Assembly (NCBI GenBank): GCA_963801105.1
Contig: CAWDDH010000003.1
Coordinates: forward strand, 1,426,001-1,490,000
Direction of reading: 5' to 3'
DNA from: JAENVU01 sp963801105
Lineage (GTDB): Bacteria > Actinomycetota > Acidimicrobiia > IMCC26256 > JAENVU01
Length of the DNA: 64,000 nucleotides
Shown here: positions 17,035 to 25,562 of the stretch, piece by piece
How positions within the stretch are numbered: the first letter of the stretch is position 1
Layout of the letters: every line of letters begins with the position of its first letter
The notes under the pieces: generated by a model
Database searches by the model: none
Told to the model about the DNA's origin: nothing
What the model saw: only the letters and a program-made list of their open reading frames with translations
Translations under genes and position numbers: made by a program

Positions 17035-17486
17035 GCGACGACGACCTCCTCTCCGCCTACCTCGACGACGAGCTGGACGCGGCCGGACGCTCGCGCGTCG
17101 ACGCGACTCTGGCGCAGGACGACGAGCGCCGGGTCGAACTGGACTCGGTGGCCGAGGTCCGCGCACTGGTGCGCGGGCTCGCACCACCGGTGCCACCGAC
17201 CGGCTGGATCGATTCGCTGACCGCTGCTGTCACGGCCGCCGGGGACGACGCCGTGGTGGTGAGCCTGGAGCAGCACCGCCGCCGGCGGGTGCCGCGCGCG
17301 ACGGCATGGGTCGCGGCCGCGGCCGCCACCGCCGCGGTCCTCCTCGCGGTCGTGGTCCCGAAGGCCGGCGGCACCCATCCGGCGCTCGCGACCGACGTCC
17401 GGGTCCACCAGGCCGGGTCGGCCGCCGCCGGTGACCCCGTCTCCGGGCTCGCGCCGCTCGCCGCGCCCCTCGGGCTGGGCCGCTGA
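17031..17486 (+). CDS. membrane anti-sigma factor (RseA-like, no zinc motif)
   Basis: 151 residues, GTG start overlapping the sigma-factor stop by four bases. The N-terminal ~50 residues (DDLLSAYLDDELDAAGRSRVDATLAQ) match the helical anti-sigma domain but lack the HxxxCxxC of zinc-binding members; there is no Cys at all. One membrane helix (AWVAAAAATAAVLLAVVV) separates a cytoplasmic sigma-binding part from a short outer tail. It should hold the ECF sigma factor inactive until proteolysis or modification. Confidence 0.8.
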   Translation: MSDDDLLSAYLDDELDAAGRSRVDATLAQDDERRVELDSVAEVRALVRGLAPPVPPTGWIDSLTAAVTAAGDDAVVVSLEQHRRRRVPRATAWVAAAAATAAVLLAVVVPKAGGTHPALATDVRVHQAGSAAAGDPVSGLAPLAAPLGLGR

Positions 17487-18463
17487 TGCGTCGGCTCGTC
17501 GTCGCCGCCGCCGGCCTCGCGGCCGGGATCGGGCTCCTGGTCTCGGTCCCGGGGTTCGCGGCGGACGCGAATCCGGCCGACGCCATGCTCGACCGGGCCC
17601 GTGAGGCGTTGCGGACCCAGGAGTTCTCGGGCCGGGTGCGGCTCGAGTGGCGGGACGGGTCGCGCCGCCACGTCGCCACCGTGGACGTCGCCACCACCGA
17701 CGGCGTGCTGCAGGTGGCCGGCGGACGCGTCGTGGAGCACGACGGCCGGTCCTGGATGCGCACCGGGCACCGCTGGACCACGCTGTGGGGGGACGACCGG
17801 GATCCGGGGGCGCCGAGCATCAGCGCGAAGTACCGCACACGCGTCCAGACCGGTCCGACGGTCGCCGGACGCGCGACGCGTGAGCTGGTCGTCCGGCGCG
17901 CCGACCACGTCGTCGAGCGCATCGTCGTCGACCGGAGGTACGGCTTCGTGCTGGCGCGCGAGCGCTACGACGAAACCGGTCGACCCGACCTCGCGATGCG
18001 GTTCGTGTCGCTGCGCGCCGTCCACGCGCGGGCAACCGTCACGTCGGTCCCGACGGTGGGCACGCGTTCGCCGACACCGATGCGCGCACCGGCCGACGCG
18101 CACCGGCACATGGGCGACGGCTTCGTGCTCGTCGAGGCCCGGCGCGTGACCGCACACGAGGAGCAGCTGCGCTATAGCGACGGCGTCTTCGACGCGTCGA
18201 TCTTCACGCGCGACGGTGCCCTGGACTGGCAATCGTTGCCCGACGGCGGCCGACAGACCGAGTGGGACGGGGTGAAGGTGCGCCGCTACGTGACCGCGGC
18301 CGGGGCAGTGGTCGTGTGGCAGTCGGGTGATCGGACGCTCACGTGTGTCACCGACGCGCCCCGCCGCGATCAGCTCGCGATCGTCGCCGACCTCACGCGC
18401 GGTGACGACTCGGGATGGAGCGACGTCGTTCGGTTCGTGATCGCGCCGTTCGGCTGGACCTGA
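17486..18463 (+). CDS. secreted MucB/RseB-like protein
   Basis: 325 residues with a signal peptide (VVAAAGLAAGIGLLVSVPGFAADA). An N-terminal lipoprotein-carrier-like domain follows (ALRTQEFSGRVRLEWRDGSRRHVATVDV; ATRELVVRRADHVVERIVVDRRYGFVLARERYD), then a C-terminal RseB-type domain (SDGVFDASIFTRDGALDW). RseB proteins bind the outer part of the anti-sigma factor and shield it from proteolysis, sensing mislocalised lipid or protein. Its ATG overlaps the anti-sigma stop (TGATG), which supports that role. Confidence 0.8.
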   Translation: MRRLVVAAAGLAAGIGLLVSVPGFAADANPADAMLDRAREALRTQEFSGRVRLEWRDGSRRHVATVDVATTDGVLQVAGGRVVEHDGRSWMRTGHRWTTLWGDDRDPGAPSISAKYRTRVQTGPTVAGRATRELVVRRADHVVERIVVDRRYGFVLARERYDETGRPDLAMRFVSLRAVHARATVTSVPTVGTRSPTPMRAPADAHRHMGDGFVLVEARRVTAHEEQLRYSDGVFDASIFTRDGALDWQSLPDGGRQTEWDGVKVRRYVTAAGAVVVWQSGDRTLTCVTDAPRRDQLAIVADLTRGDDSGWSDVVRFVIAPFGWT

Positions 18464-18484
18464 TCGGTCGGGGCCGTGCGGGGA

Positions 18485-18751
18485 TCAGACGTTGGCCGGA
18501 CTGCGCCGGCTGCGGAGGATGCGCCGGCGCTCCCGCTCGGAAGCGCCACCCCACACGCCGTGCTCGATCCGGTAGCGGAGCGCGTATTCGAGGCACTCTT
18601 CCTTGACCGGACAGCCCCCGCACACCTTCCGCGCTCGGTCCACGCCGACACCATCGGACGGGAAGAAGAACGATGGATCGCGGTCGCGGCAGAGGCCGTC
18701 CAGCATCCACACGTGCTCGGCGTCGTACTCTGGGATCGTCTCTTCGTCCAT
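18485..18751 (-). CDS. WhiB-family [4Fe-4S] transcription factor
   Basis: 88 residues, with cysteines C21, C44, C47 and C53 (DGLCRDRDPSFFF; VCGGCPVKEEC), then G-V-W-G-G and a basic tail. It is closest in shape to the WhiB2/WhmD group linked to cell division, judged by the motif pattern only. ATG 18751 is preferred to the adjacent GTG 18754. Divergent from htrA; the 146-base gap holds GGAAC boxes on both strands. Confidence 0.9.
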   Translation of the reverse strand: MDEETIPEYDAEHVWMLDGLCRDRDPSFFFPSDGVGVDRARKVCGGCPVKEECLEYALRYRIEHGVWGGASERERRRILRSRRSPANV

Positions 18752-18791
18752 CACGTTGGTGCAACGGTAGGCGCGCCGATTCGGTTCCCAG

Positions 18792-18815
18792 GGAACGAAC
18801 CCGCCACTCTCAGTA
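18792..18815 (+). promoter_or_regulatory. ECF (SigE-type) promoter of htrA
   Basis: GGAAC (18792-18796), a 16-base spacer and GTA give the same spacing as the sigE promoter. GGAAC lies in the palindrome GTTCCCAGGGAAC, so a matching GGAAC also faces the divergent whiB gene with an 18-base spacer to GTT. A second GGAAC is at 18833. Which one is used is not certain. Confidence 0.4.
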
Positions 18816-18897
18816 CATGCTCAGGTGCGTCTGGAACGCTGCCGACGTCTCTGTCGTTGTGCTCTGCCGACATCGATCCCCCTGAAAGGGCACTTCC

Positions 18898-20316
18898 GTG
18901 ACCGAAGACCTCGGATCCAGCACGTCCCCCGGCGGTGACCCCTCGGAGCCACCCGCACGCGAGGCCACGCCGGCCGCCGAGGTGCCGACGGCACCGGTCG
19001 GTCCGGCGGACGTGGCGCCGCTCGGCGCCGACGACGTCACCGAGCCGATGACCCCGTGGGCGCCGCCGAGCGCGACCACGCCGCCGACGTTCCTGCCCCC
19101 GGAGCCACCACCCGCCGGTCCTGGGACCCCGATGGGACCGATGCCGCCGGTGCCGCCCGCCGCCGGTGGCGGCGCGGGCGGAAGCGGCCCGGGTCGCCCC
19201 TCCGGTTGGCGCCAGTTCGTCGTCGGAGCCGTCGTCGGAGCCCTCGTCGGCGGGGGAACCGCCGCCGGCGTCGCGGTTGCGACCCGCGACGACTCGACCA
19301 CGACCCGCACGGTCGTCGTCGGCTCCACCAACAAGCCGGTGCGCAACTCGTCGGTGATCAACCAGGCCGACGACGTCCAGTCGGTGCTCGCGAAGGTCGA
19401 CGGCGCCGTGGTGGCGGTCCAGACCGGCGCTGCCGTGGACCAGGGCCTCTTCTCCGGTCGATCCGACAGCTCGACCGGCGGTGAAGGGACCGGATTCGTG
19501 GTGTCGCCCGACGGCATCATCGTGACGAACAGTCATGTCGTCGAGGGCGCCAACGGCCGGATCGAGGTCGAGTTCAGCGACGGCACCAAGCAAGCGGCGG
19601 ACCTCCTGGGTCGTGCACCCGAGTACGACCTCGCCGTGCTGAAGGTCGAGGGCAAGAACCTGTCGACCGTCAAGCTCGGGAGCTCCGACGACCTCCAGGT
19701 CGGCGATCAGGTCATCGCGGTGGGCAACGCGCTGGCGCTGAAAGGCGGACTGAGCGTGACCGAGGGCATCATCTCCGGCAAGGGCCGGGTCGTGCCCGAG
19801 GACCAGACCGGCGTCACGCTGTACGACATGCTCCAGACCGATGCGGCGATCAACCCCGGGAACTCCGGGGGGCCGCTCGTGAACGCCGCGGGTGAGGTCG
19901 TCGGTATCAACACGGCGCTCGCCGGCAACAGCCAGAACATCGGCTTCGCGATCAGCATCGACTCGGTGAAGTCCGTGATCGACCAGCTGAAGAACGGCAG
20001 GCAGGTGAAGGTCGCGTTTCTCGGCGTCAGCACGTCCGAGGTGACGCCGGCCATCGCCCGGTCCCTGAAGCTCACGACCAAGACCGGCGCCGTGGTCCAG
20101 GACGTGTCCAAGAACACCGCGGCCTCGGCGGCCGGGATCAAGGCCGACGACGTGATCGTCGCGATCGACGCGCGGCCGGTGACGAGCCCCGAGGACGTCG
20201 GCGCGGAGATCCGGCGCTTCTCGCCGGGGGACAAGGTCGACGTCACCGTCGAGCGCGACGGCGCCCAGCGCACGATCTCGGTCACGCTCGGTGCCCGTCC
20301 GGACTCGGTCGGTTAG
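18898..20316 (+). CDS. htrA: membrane-anchored HtrA/DegP serine protease
   Basis: 472 residues. A Pro-rich disordered cytoplasmic tail (1-100) and one membrane helix (FVVGAVVGALVGGGTAAGVAVA, 107-128) precede a trypsin-like S1C domain with an intact triad: H213 (TNSHVVEG), D244 (YDLAVLKV) and S323 (GNSGGPLV). A C-terminal PDZ domain follows (FLGVSTSEV to ARPVTSPEDVG). It degrades or refolds damaged envelope proteins. The GTG start has AAAGGG upstream. Its placement after the sigma/anti-sigma/RseB operon, with a similar GGAAC promoter, makes it a likely SigE target. Confidence 0.92.
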   Translation: MTEDLGSSTSPGGDPSEPPAREATPAAEVPTAPVGPADVAPLGADDVTEPMTPWAPPSATTPPTFLPPEPPPAGPGTPMGPMPPVPPAAGGGAGGSGPGRPSGWRQFVVGAVVGALVGGGTAAGVAVATRDDSTTTRTVVVGSTNKPVRNSSVINQADDVQSVLAKVDGAVVAVQTGAAVDQGLFSGRSDSSTGGEGTGFVVSPDGIIVTNSHVVEGANGRIEVEFSDGTKQAADLLGRAPEYDLAVLKVEGKNLSTVKLGSSDDLQVGDQVIAVGNALALKGGLSVTEGIISGKGRVVPEDQTGVTLYDMLQTDAAINPGNSGGPLVNAAGEVVGINTALAGNSQNIGFAISIDSVKSVIDQLKNGRQVKVAFLGVSTSEVTPAIARSLKLTTKTGAVVQDVSKNTAASAAGIKADDVIVAIDARPVTSPEDVGAEIRRFSPGDKVDVTVERDGAQRTISVTLGARPDSVG

Positions 20317-20376
20317 CCTCGCTCGGCGCCGGTCGCACCCGTTCGGGGTGGGTTCCGGACCGATCTCGGAGGATTG

Positions 20377-20646
20377 ATGGCCCAGGAACCCGAAGCAGTC
20401 GAGGACATCCCACCCCAGGGGCACGTCCGCGTCGTCTACCTGGGCCCGGTCGCGCCGCACTGGGAGGTCCACGGCGTGTTCGGCGACCGCGTGGTCGTCG
20501 ACGAGTTCCGTCAGCGGGCCATGGCCCGGCTCCAGCTCCTGCCGCCCCACGACCCGCAGTTCCGCCGCAACCGCGAGCGCGTGGCGCGCGACGCGGAGCG
20601 CGAGCACCTGATCCTCGATTGGGACCTCGGGTACGAGGAGGAGTGA
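20377..20646 (+). CDS. hypothetical protein (89 aa)
   Basis: Short charged protein with a beta-rich N-terminal part (GHVRVVYLGPVAPHWEVHGVFG) and a helical Arg/Glu-rich C-terminus ending DWDLGYEEE. ATG 20377 with GGAGG immediately upstream is a clear start. It follows htrA by 60 bases and converges with phoU. No family recognised; no Cys and no membrane segment. Confidence 0.7.
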   Translation: MAQEPEAVEDIPPQGHVRVVYLGPVAPHWEVHGVFGDRVVVDEFRQRAMARLQLLPPHDPQFRRNRERVARDAEREHLILDWDLGYEEE

Positions 20647-20661
20647 CCTCCGCCGGGAGGC

Positions 20662-21384
20662 TCAGTCCCGGTCGTGGTCGTCACCGGGGTGGGTGCCGGT
20701 GACCATGAACTGCACCCGCTCGGCGATCGTCACCGCGTGGTCCGCGATCCGCTCGTAGTGGCGTGAGAGCAGCGCGATCTGCATCGCCTTGACGATGGTG
20801 CCCTCGTCGGCGTTCGCCCCGAGGGACAGCGCGTGGCGGAAGAGCGTCGTGCTGAGCTCGTCCATCGCGTCGTCCATGTCGGCGAGCGCGGCCGCCCAGC
20901 TGGGGTCGCGGTCCGCGAACGCGTCGATCGCCAGCCTCGTCTGGTTGGCGGCCTGGACCCCCATGCGGTCGATGATCCCGCGCGACTTCGGATCGAGCTC
21001 GTGGGGATAGATGCGGCGCGTGGTCTTGGCGACGTTGACCATGAGGTCCGCGTCTCGCTCGAGCTCGTGGTTGATCCGCAGCATGGTGATCACGCTGCGC
21101 AGGTCGGCCGCCACCGGTGACTGCGTCGCCAGGATCAGGATGATGTGGTCCTCGATCTGGTGGTAGAGGTCGTCGATCGCGTCGTCGGCGGCGATCACCC
21201 GCTCGGCCATCTGCAGATCGCCGTCGAGGAAGGCCTGGGTGCCCGCGGTGATCGCCTCGGTCGTCAGCGCGCCGAGTCGGATCAGATCCGCGCGCACCTC
21301 CTCGAGCTCGTCCTGGAGCGTCTTGCGGGCTGCATCTCCCTGGTCGGGCACGCCTTCTCCGGTCTCTGTGTCCATGCCGGCCAT
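20662..21384 (-). CDS. phoU: phosphate transport regulator PhoU
   Basis: 240 residues forming two similar three-helix bundles: KTLQDELEEVRADLIRLGALTTEAI and VTMLRIN-type metal-binding helix (SVITMLRINHELERDADLMVNVA), then MDDAMDELSTTLFRHAL and ALLSRHYERIADHAVTIAERVQFM. E/D-rich metal sites are present. PhoU links PstSCAB activity to the SenX3 kinase and represses the Pho response when phosphate is plentiful. ATG 21384 has GGAG seven bases upstream. It is transcribed divergently from pstS. Confidence 0.92.
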   Translation of the reverse strand: MAGMDTETGEGVPDQGDAARKTLQDELEEVRADLIRLGALTTEAITAGTQAFLDGDLQMAERVIAADDAIDDLYHQIEDHIILILATQSPVAADLRSVITMLRINHELERDADLMVNVAKTTRRIYPHELDPKSRGIIDRMGVQAANQTRLAIDAFADRDPSWAAALADMDDAMDELSTTLFRHALSLGANADEGTIVKAMQIALLSRHYERIADHAVTIAERVQFMVTGTHPGDDHDRD

Positions 21385-21519
21385 CTTGCCGCTCCGGGGG
21401 TGCCGAAGGGAGGCCGTGGTCGCTGGTTCGTTCGCCGTTTGCCTGGTGTTCACCCGCACGACGCCTGAGCGCCGCCAGAACGCTGCCTCGCAGGTCGTTC
21501 CACCCGATCGCCACCGTCT

Positions 21520-21541
21520 GTTCACCTCGATGTCACCCGGG
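21520..21541 (+). promoter_or_regulatory. PHO-box-like tandem 11-mers upstream of pstS
   Basis: GTTCACCTCGA followed directly by TGTCACCCGGG are two 11-base units like the GTTCACC direct repeats bound by actinobacterial PhoP/RegX3-type regulators. A third GTTCACC is at 21448-21454, out of phase. A -10-like TACCCT lies at 21569-21574, so the boxes sit at or just above the -35 position. They lie in the 261-base divergent phoU/pstS gap and could serve both genes. Confidence 0.6.
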
Positions 21542-21568
21542 GGCAAGGGCCGGTCCAGATGCGCTTCG

Positions 21569-21574
21569 TACCCT
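21569..21574 (+). promoter_or_regulatory. -10 element (TACCCT) of pstS
   Basis: Fits TAnnnT and lies 27 bases downstream of the PHO-like boxes, predicting a leader of about 65 bases before the pstS ATG. Confidence 0.35.
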
Positions 21575-21645
21575 GCCGGCCGATGAACGTCAACCGACAC
21601 TCGACCGACAGCGGTCAGAACATCGCAGACAGACAGGAGCACTCA

Positions 21646-22728
21646 ATGATTCGTTCACGCGCGTGGCGGCTGGTCGCGCTCGTGCTCACGGTCGGCCTCG
21701 TGGCCGCAGGGTGTGGCTCGAGCTCCAGCAAGGACACGTCGAAGAAGGACACCTCGTCCACGACCGGAGCAGCCCAGCTCGCCGCGGCGACGCTCAACGG
21801 CTCCGGCTCGACGTTCCAGCAGGCGTTTGACGAGTCCGTCATCGCGGCGTTCCAGCCGGCGCAGCCCGAGGTGTCGGTCACCTATGGAGGCGGCGGCTCG
21901 GGGCAGGGCCAGACCGACCTCGCGTCGGGCCTCGTGCAGTGGGCGGGAACGGACAGCCTCGTCAAGGACGCGGACAAGTCCACCTTCCAGGGCCCCTTCC
22001 TCTACTTCCCGACGGTCGCGGCTCCGATCACGGTCTCGTACAACCTCTCGGGTGTGAGCGACCTGAAGCTCTCACCGGACACGCTGGCGAAGATCTTCGA
22101 CGGCCAGATCACCAAGTGGAACGACTCGGCGATCGCCGCCGACAACTCGGGAGCCACCCTGCCTTCGACCACGATCACCGTCGCGCACCGCAGTGACGGA
22201 TCGGGCACGACCGCGAACTTCACGGCCTACCTCGTGAAGGCCGCGCCAACGGCATGGACGCTCGGGACCGACAAGGTCGTCAACTGGCCGAGCGGTCAGC
22301 AGGCGGGCAACGGCAACTCCGGTGTCGCTCAGATCGTGAAGGACACCAACGGGTCCATCGGATACGTCGACTTCTCCGACGCCAAGGCGTCCGGGCTCAC
22401 GTTCGCAGCGATCAAGAACGCAGACGGCAAGTACGTCGCCCCATCGCTGGCGAGCACGACTGCGGCGCTGCAGAATGTCCAGGTGGCCGCGGACCTCACC
22501 TACGACCCGGCGAACGCACCGGGAGCCGACTCCTACGCGATCGTGTCGCCGACGTACATCATGGTGTACGCGAGCCAGAGCGACTCCGCGGTGGGCGCGG
22601 CGCTCCGGGGGTTCCTCGACTTCATCTACGGCCAGGGGCAGAAGATCGCCGAGAGCGTCGACTTCGCGCCGCTTCCGGACTCGATCCTCAGCCAGGCCAA
22701 GGCTCAGGTCTCCAAGGTCGGGGCTTAG
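21646..22728 (+). CDS. pstS: phosphate-binding lipoprotein PstS
   Basis: 360 residues. Lipoprotein signal peptide with lipobox and acylated C23 (VGLVAAGCGSS), then a Ser/Thr/Lys-rich linker and the periplasmic-binding fold: LNGSGSTFQQAFDESVI, YGGGGSGQGQTDLASG, VAHRSDGSGTTANFTAYL, and GNSGVAQIVKDTNGSIGYVD. These are the loops that bind phosphate. ATG 21646 has AGGAG seven bases upstream; in-frame codons back to 21559 are rejected. First gene of pstSCAB. Confidence 0.95.
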   Translation: MIRSRAWRLVALVLTVGLVAAGCGSSSSKDTSKKDTSSTTGAAQLAAATLNGSGSTFQQAFDESVIAAFQPAQPEVSVTYGGGGSGQGQTDLASGLVQWAGTDSLVKDADKSTFQGPFLYFPTVAAPITVSYNLSGVSDLKLSPDTLAKIFDGQITKWNDSAIAADNSGATLPSTTITVAHRSDGSGTTANFTAYLVKAAPTAWTLGTDKVVNWPSGQQAGNGNSGVAQIVKDTNGSIGYVDFSDAKASGLTFAAIKNADGKYVAPSLASTTAALQNVQVAADLTYDPANAPGADSYAIVSPTYIMVYASQSDSAVGAALRGFLDFIYGQGQKIAESVDFAPLPDSILSQAKAQVSKVGA

Positions 22729-22735
22729 GTCCTCA

Positions 22736-22766
22736 GGGTGGTGCGGGCGTTCGGCCCGCACCACCC
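22736..22766 (+). other. strong RNA hairpin between pstS and pstC
   Basis: A perfect 13-bp stem, GGGTGGTGCGGGC pairing with GCCCGCACCACCC, closes a five-base loop GTTCG. It starts eight bases after the pstS stop and has no T tract, so it is more likely a stabilising or partial-termination hairpin that leaves PstS mRNA in excess over the permease genes. Confidence 0.6.
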
Positions 22767-22782
22767 GACGGACCGTCGCTCG

Positions 22783-23766
22783 ATGTCCATGACGACCACC
22801 GCCGCTCCCGCTCCCACCGCCCTCTCCGGGTCCCAGCGCCCGCCCGGGCGCATCGTCGACCGCGTGTCGCGTGTGGTCGTCGTCGGTTCGGGCGCGCTCG
22901 TCCTCGTGATCCTCGCGCTCATCGCGTTCACGATGGTCAACAAGGCGATGCCCGCGTTCCGAAGCGAGGGTTTCGCGTACTTCACGTCCGACGTCTGGGA
23001 TCCGGCCAACGCGCAGTTCGGCACGCTCGCCTTCGCCTTCGGCACCCTGGTCGTCTCGGTCATCTCGCTCGTGCTCGCGGTCCCGGTGAGCATCGGCATC
23101 GCGCTGTTCACGACGGACCTCGCGCCGGTGTGGCTGCGACGGCCGATCGTCTACGTCGTGGACCTCCTGGCTGCCGTTCCATCGGTGGTGTACGGCCTGT
23201 GGGGTCTGCTCGTCCTGGCTCCCGCCCTGCCGGGCTTCTACCAGGGCTGGCACGACGTCTTCAGCGGAGTCCCGGTTCTCGGGTCCATCTTCGGCGGTGA
23301 GCCGATCACCGGCCGGTCGTTCATGACGGCAGGGATCATCCTCGCGATCATGATCACCCCGATCGTCACCTCGGTGGCACGCGAGACCTTTGCCACGGTC
23401 CCGCAGTCACTCAAGGACGCGGCGCACGCGCTCGGTGCAACCCGCTGGGAGATGATCCGGGCATCGGTGCTCCCGCACAGTCGGAGCGGATTGGTGGCCG
23501 CGATCCTCATCGGTCTCGGTCGCGCGCTCGGCGAGACGATCGCGATCGCACTCGTGATCGGATCCAGCCCGCAGATCACCGACAAGCTCTTCAGCTCCGG
23601 CGACGCGCTCCCCGCCGTCATCGTGAACCAGTGGCCCGAGTCCACCGGTACCTACAAGGCGGCGCTGCTCGGGATGGGCGTCGTCCTCTTCGTGATCACA
23701 CTCGTGGTGGGCGTCGCCGCGCGCGCGCTCGTCACCCGTGCCGACCGGCGCGCCCAGGGGATCTGA
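22783..23766 (+). CDS. pstC: phosphate ABC permease PstC
   Basis: 327 residues with six membrane helices and the inner-membrane-permease EAA loop (SLKDAAHALGATRWEMIRASVLPHSRSG). Other matches are FGTLVVSVISLVLAVPVSIGIALF and IGLGRALGETIAIALVIG. It forms the channel with PstA. ATG 22783 is used; ATG 22789 is two codons later and no clear ribosome site distinguishes them. The stop overlaps the pstA ATG (TGATG). Confidence 0.93.
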   Translation: MSMTTTAAPAPTALSGSQRPPGRIVDRVSRVVVVGSGALVLVILALIAFTMVNKAMPAFRSEGFAYFTSDVWDPANAQFGTLAFAFGTLVVSVISLVLAVPVSIGIALFTTDLAPVWLRRPIVYVVDLLAAVPSVVYGLWGLLVLAPALPGFYQGWHDVFSGVPVLGSIFGGEPITGRSFMTAGIILAIMITPIVTSVARETFATVPQSLKDAAHALGATRWEMIRASVLPHSRSGLVAAILIGLGRALGETIAIALVIGSSPQITDKLFSSGDALPAVIVNQWPESTGTYKAALLGMGVVLFVITLVVGVAARALVTRADRRAQGI

Positions 23767-24665
23767 TGGCGCTCGCGACCCAGGGCCCGTCGATTCAGAT
23801 CAGCTCGGCATCGCCCTGGCGCCGAGCCAAGAGTGGCATCGCGAGCGTGTTCATCGTCGCGTCCCTGCTCGTGGCCATGGTGCCCCTTGTGATGATCATC
23901 GCCTACGTCGTCAGTCGGGGTTGGTCCGCGGTGACGACGCCGGGCTGGTTCACCGGAGACATCCCGATCGTCTCGCGCTTCGAAGGTCCCGGGATGGGTC
24001 CTGCGATCGTCGGCACCCTGCTCATCACGGGGGCGGCGTCCGCGATGGCGATTCCGCTCGGCATCCTGGGCGGGATCTATCTGAGCGAGTACAGCGCCGG
24101 CAGCTGGTTCGGAAACGTCACGCGGTTCTTCGCGGACGTCATGACCGGGGTTCCGTCGATCGTGATGGGTCTGTTCATCTACACGATCTGGGTGCTCGAG
24201 TTCGGTGTCTCGGGGTTTGCCGGCGCGCTGGCGCTCGCGTGCCTGATGCTGCCGGTCGTGATCCGTACGAGCGAGGAGATGCTGCGTCTCGTGCCCCGCG
24301 AGTTGCGGGAGTCGGCCTACGCGCTCGGGGGGCGCAAGGCGGGAACCATCATCCGCGTCGTGCTGCCGGCGGCTGCCCCCGGCATCATCAGCGGCGCGTT
24401 GCTGGCCGTCGCCCGGGCGGCGGGAGAGACTGCGCCGCTCGTGTTCGTCATGCTCCCCTTCAACGTCCACCAGGCGAACACCGACCTGTTCAACGGACCG
24501 AACACGGCCCTGCCGGCCCAGATCTTCAACAACGCGAAGCAGGTGTTCCCCGGACCGCAGGAGCGCGCCTGGGGCGCCGCACTCACGTTGATCGGCATCG
24601 TGTTCGTGTTCACGATCCTGGCTCGTGTGGTCGCGACGGTGTTCTCCCGCAAGCACCACTCATGA
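23766..24665 (+). CDS. pstA: phosphate ABC permease PstA
   Basis: 299 residues, six membrane helices. IVGTLLITGAASAMAIPLGILGGIYLSEY opens the permease domain; the EAA loop is LVPRELRESAYALGGRKAGTIIRVVLPAAAPG and AVARAAGETAPLVFVML follows. It partners PstC and is energised by PstB. Overlaps both neighbours, so the operon is tightly coupled. Confidence 0.93.
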   Translation: MALATQGPSIQISSASPWRRAKSGIASVFIVASLLVAMVPLVMIIAYVVSRGWSAVTTPGWFTGDIPIVSRFEGPGMGPAIVGTLLITGAASAMAIPLGILGGIYLSEYSAGSWFGNVTRFFADVMTGVPSIVMGLFIYTIWVLEFGVSGFAGALALACLMLPVVIRTSEEMLRLVPRELRESAYALGGRKAGTIIRVVLPAAAPGIISGALLAVARAAGETAPLVFVMLPFNVHQANTDLFNGPNTALPAQIFNNAKQVFPGPQERAWGAALTLIGIVFVFTILARVVATVFSRKHHS

Positions 24666-25528
24666 TGGAGCCGTCGGTGAACGACATGCTGATCCTGCCT
24701 ACTAACGTTGCGCCTGTGGCGCTCCCGACCGACCTCCCGGAGGAAGCCGAGGCCGAGGTCGTGTTCGAGATCGCGGAGGCGTCGGTCGACTACGGATCGA
24801 ATCGTGCCGTCGACGAGGTCACGCTCGACATCGCCGCGCAGGAGATCACGGCCATCATCGGTCCCTCGGGGTGTGGGAAGAGCACCTTCCTGCGATGCCT
24901 CAACCGCATGAACGACTTCATCCCGGGCGCCCGCGTCGGCGGTCGGATCAACTACCACGGGGAGAGCCTCTACGGGCCCAAGGTCGACGCGGCGGAGGTC
25001 CGAAGGCGTATCGGGATGGTGTTCCAGCGCCCGAACCCGTTCCCGAAGTCGATCTTCGACAACGTCGCCTACGGACCGCGAATCAATCGGTACAAGGGCA
25101 ACACGGCAGACCTCGTCGAACACGCGCTGACCCGTGCGGCGCTGTGGGACGAGGTGAAGGACAAGCTCAAGAAGAGCGCCTTCGCCCTCTCCGGCGGGCA
25201 GCAGCAGCGGCTCTGCATCGCCCGCGCCCTCGCCGTCGATCCCGAGGTCATCCTGATGGACGAGCCCTGCTCGGCTCTCGACCCGATCGCGACCTCGAGG
25301 ATCGAGGACCTCATGGTGGAGCTCAAGGCCGACTACACGATCGTCATCGTGACCCACAACATGCAACAGGCGGCTCGCGTCTCGGACCGCACCGCCTTCT
25401 TCACCACCGACGTGGACGATGCGGGATCGCGTACCGGCCGGCTCGTCGAGTTCGACCGGACCGAGACGATCTTCACGAGCCCGGCCGATCCTCGGACCGA
25501 GGGCTACATCACCGGGCGGTTCGGATGA
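24662..25528 (+). CDS. pstB: phosphate ABC ATPase PstB
   Basis: 288 residues. Walker A GPSGCGKSTFLRCLNRMND, Q-loop VFQRPNPFPKSI, signature LSGGQQQRLCIARALA, Walker B VILMDEPCSALDP and switch histidine VTHNMQQAARVSD are all present. There is an N-terminal extension of about 35 residues before the ATPase domain. ATG 24662 overlaps the pstA stop; a second ATG is at 24665. It powers PstCA. Confidence 0.95.
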   Translation: MMEPSVNDMLILPTNVAPVALPTDLPEEAEAEVVFEIAEASVDYGSNRAVDEVTLDIAAQEITAIIGPSGCGKSTFLRCLNRMNDFIPGARVGGRINYHGESLYGPKVDAAEVRRRIGMVFQRPNPFPKSIFDNVAYGPRINRYKGNTADLVEHALTRAALWDEVKDKLKKSAFALSGGQQQRLCIARALAVDPEVILMDEPCSALDPIATSRIEDLMVELKADYTIVIVTHNMQQAARVSDRTAFFTTDVDDAGSRTGRLVEFDRTETIFTSPADPRTEGYITGRFG

Positions 25529-25562
25529 GAGCGCTCCCGAGCCGGGGTATCGAGGGAAAGAG

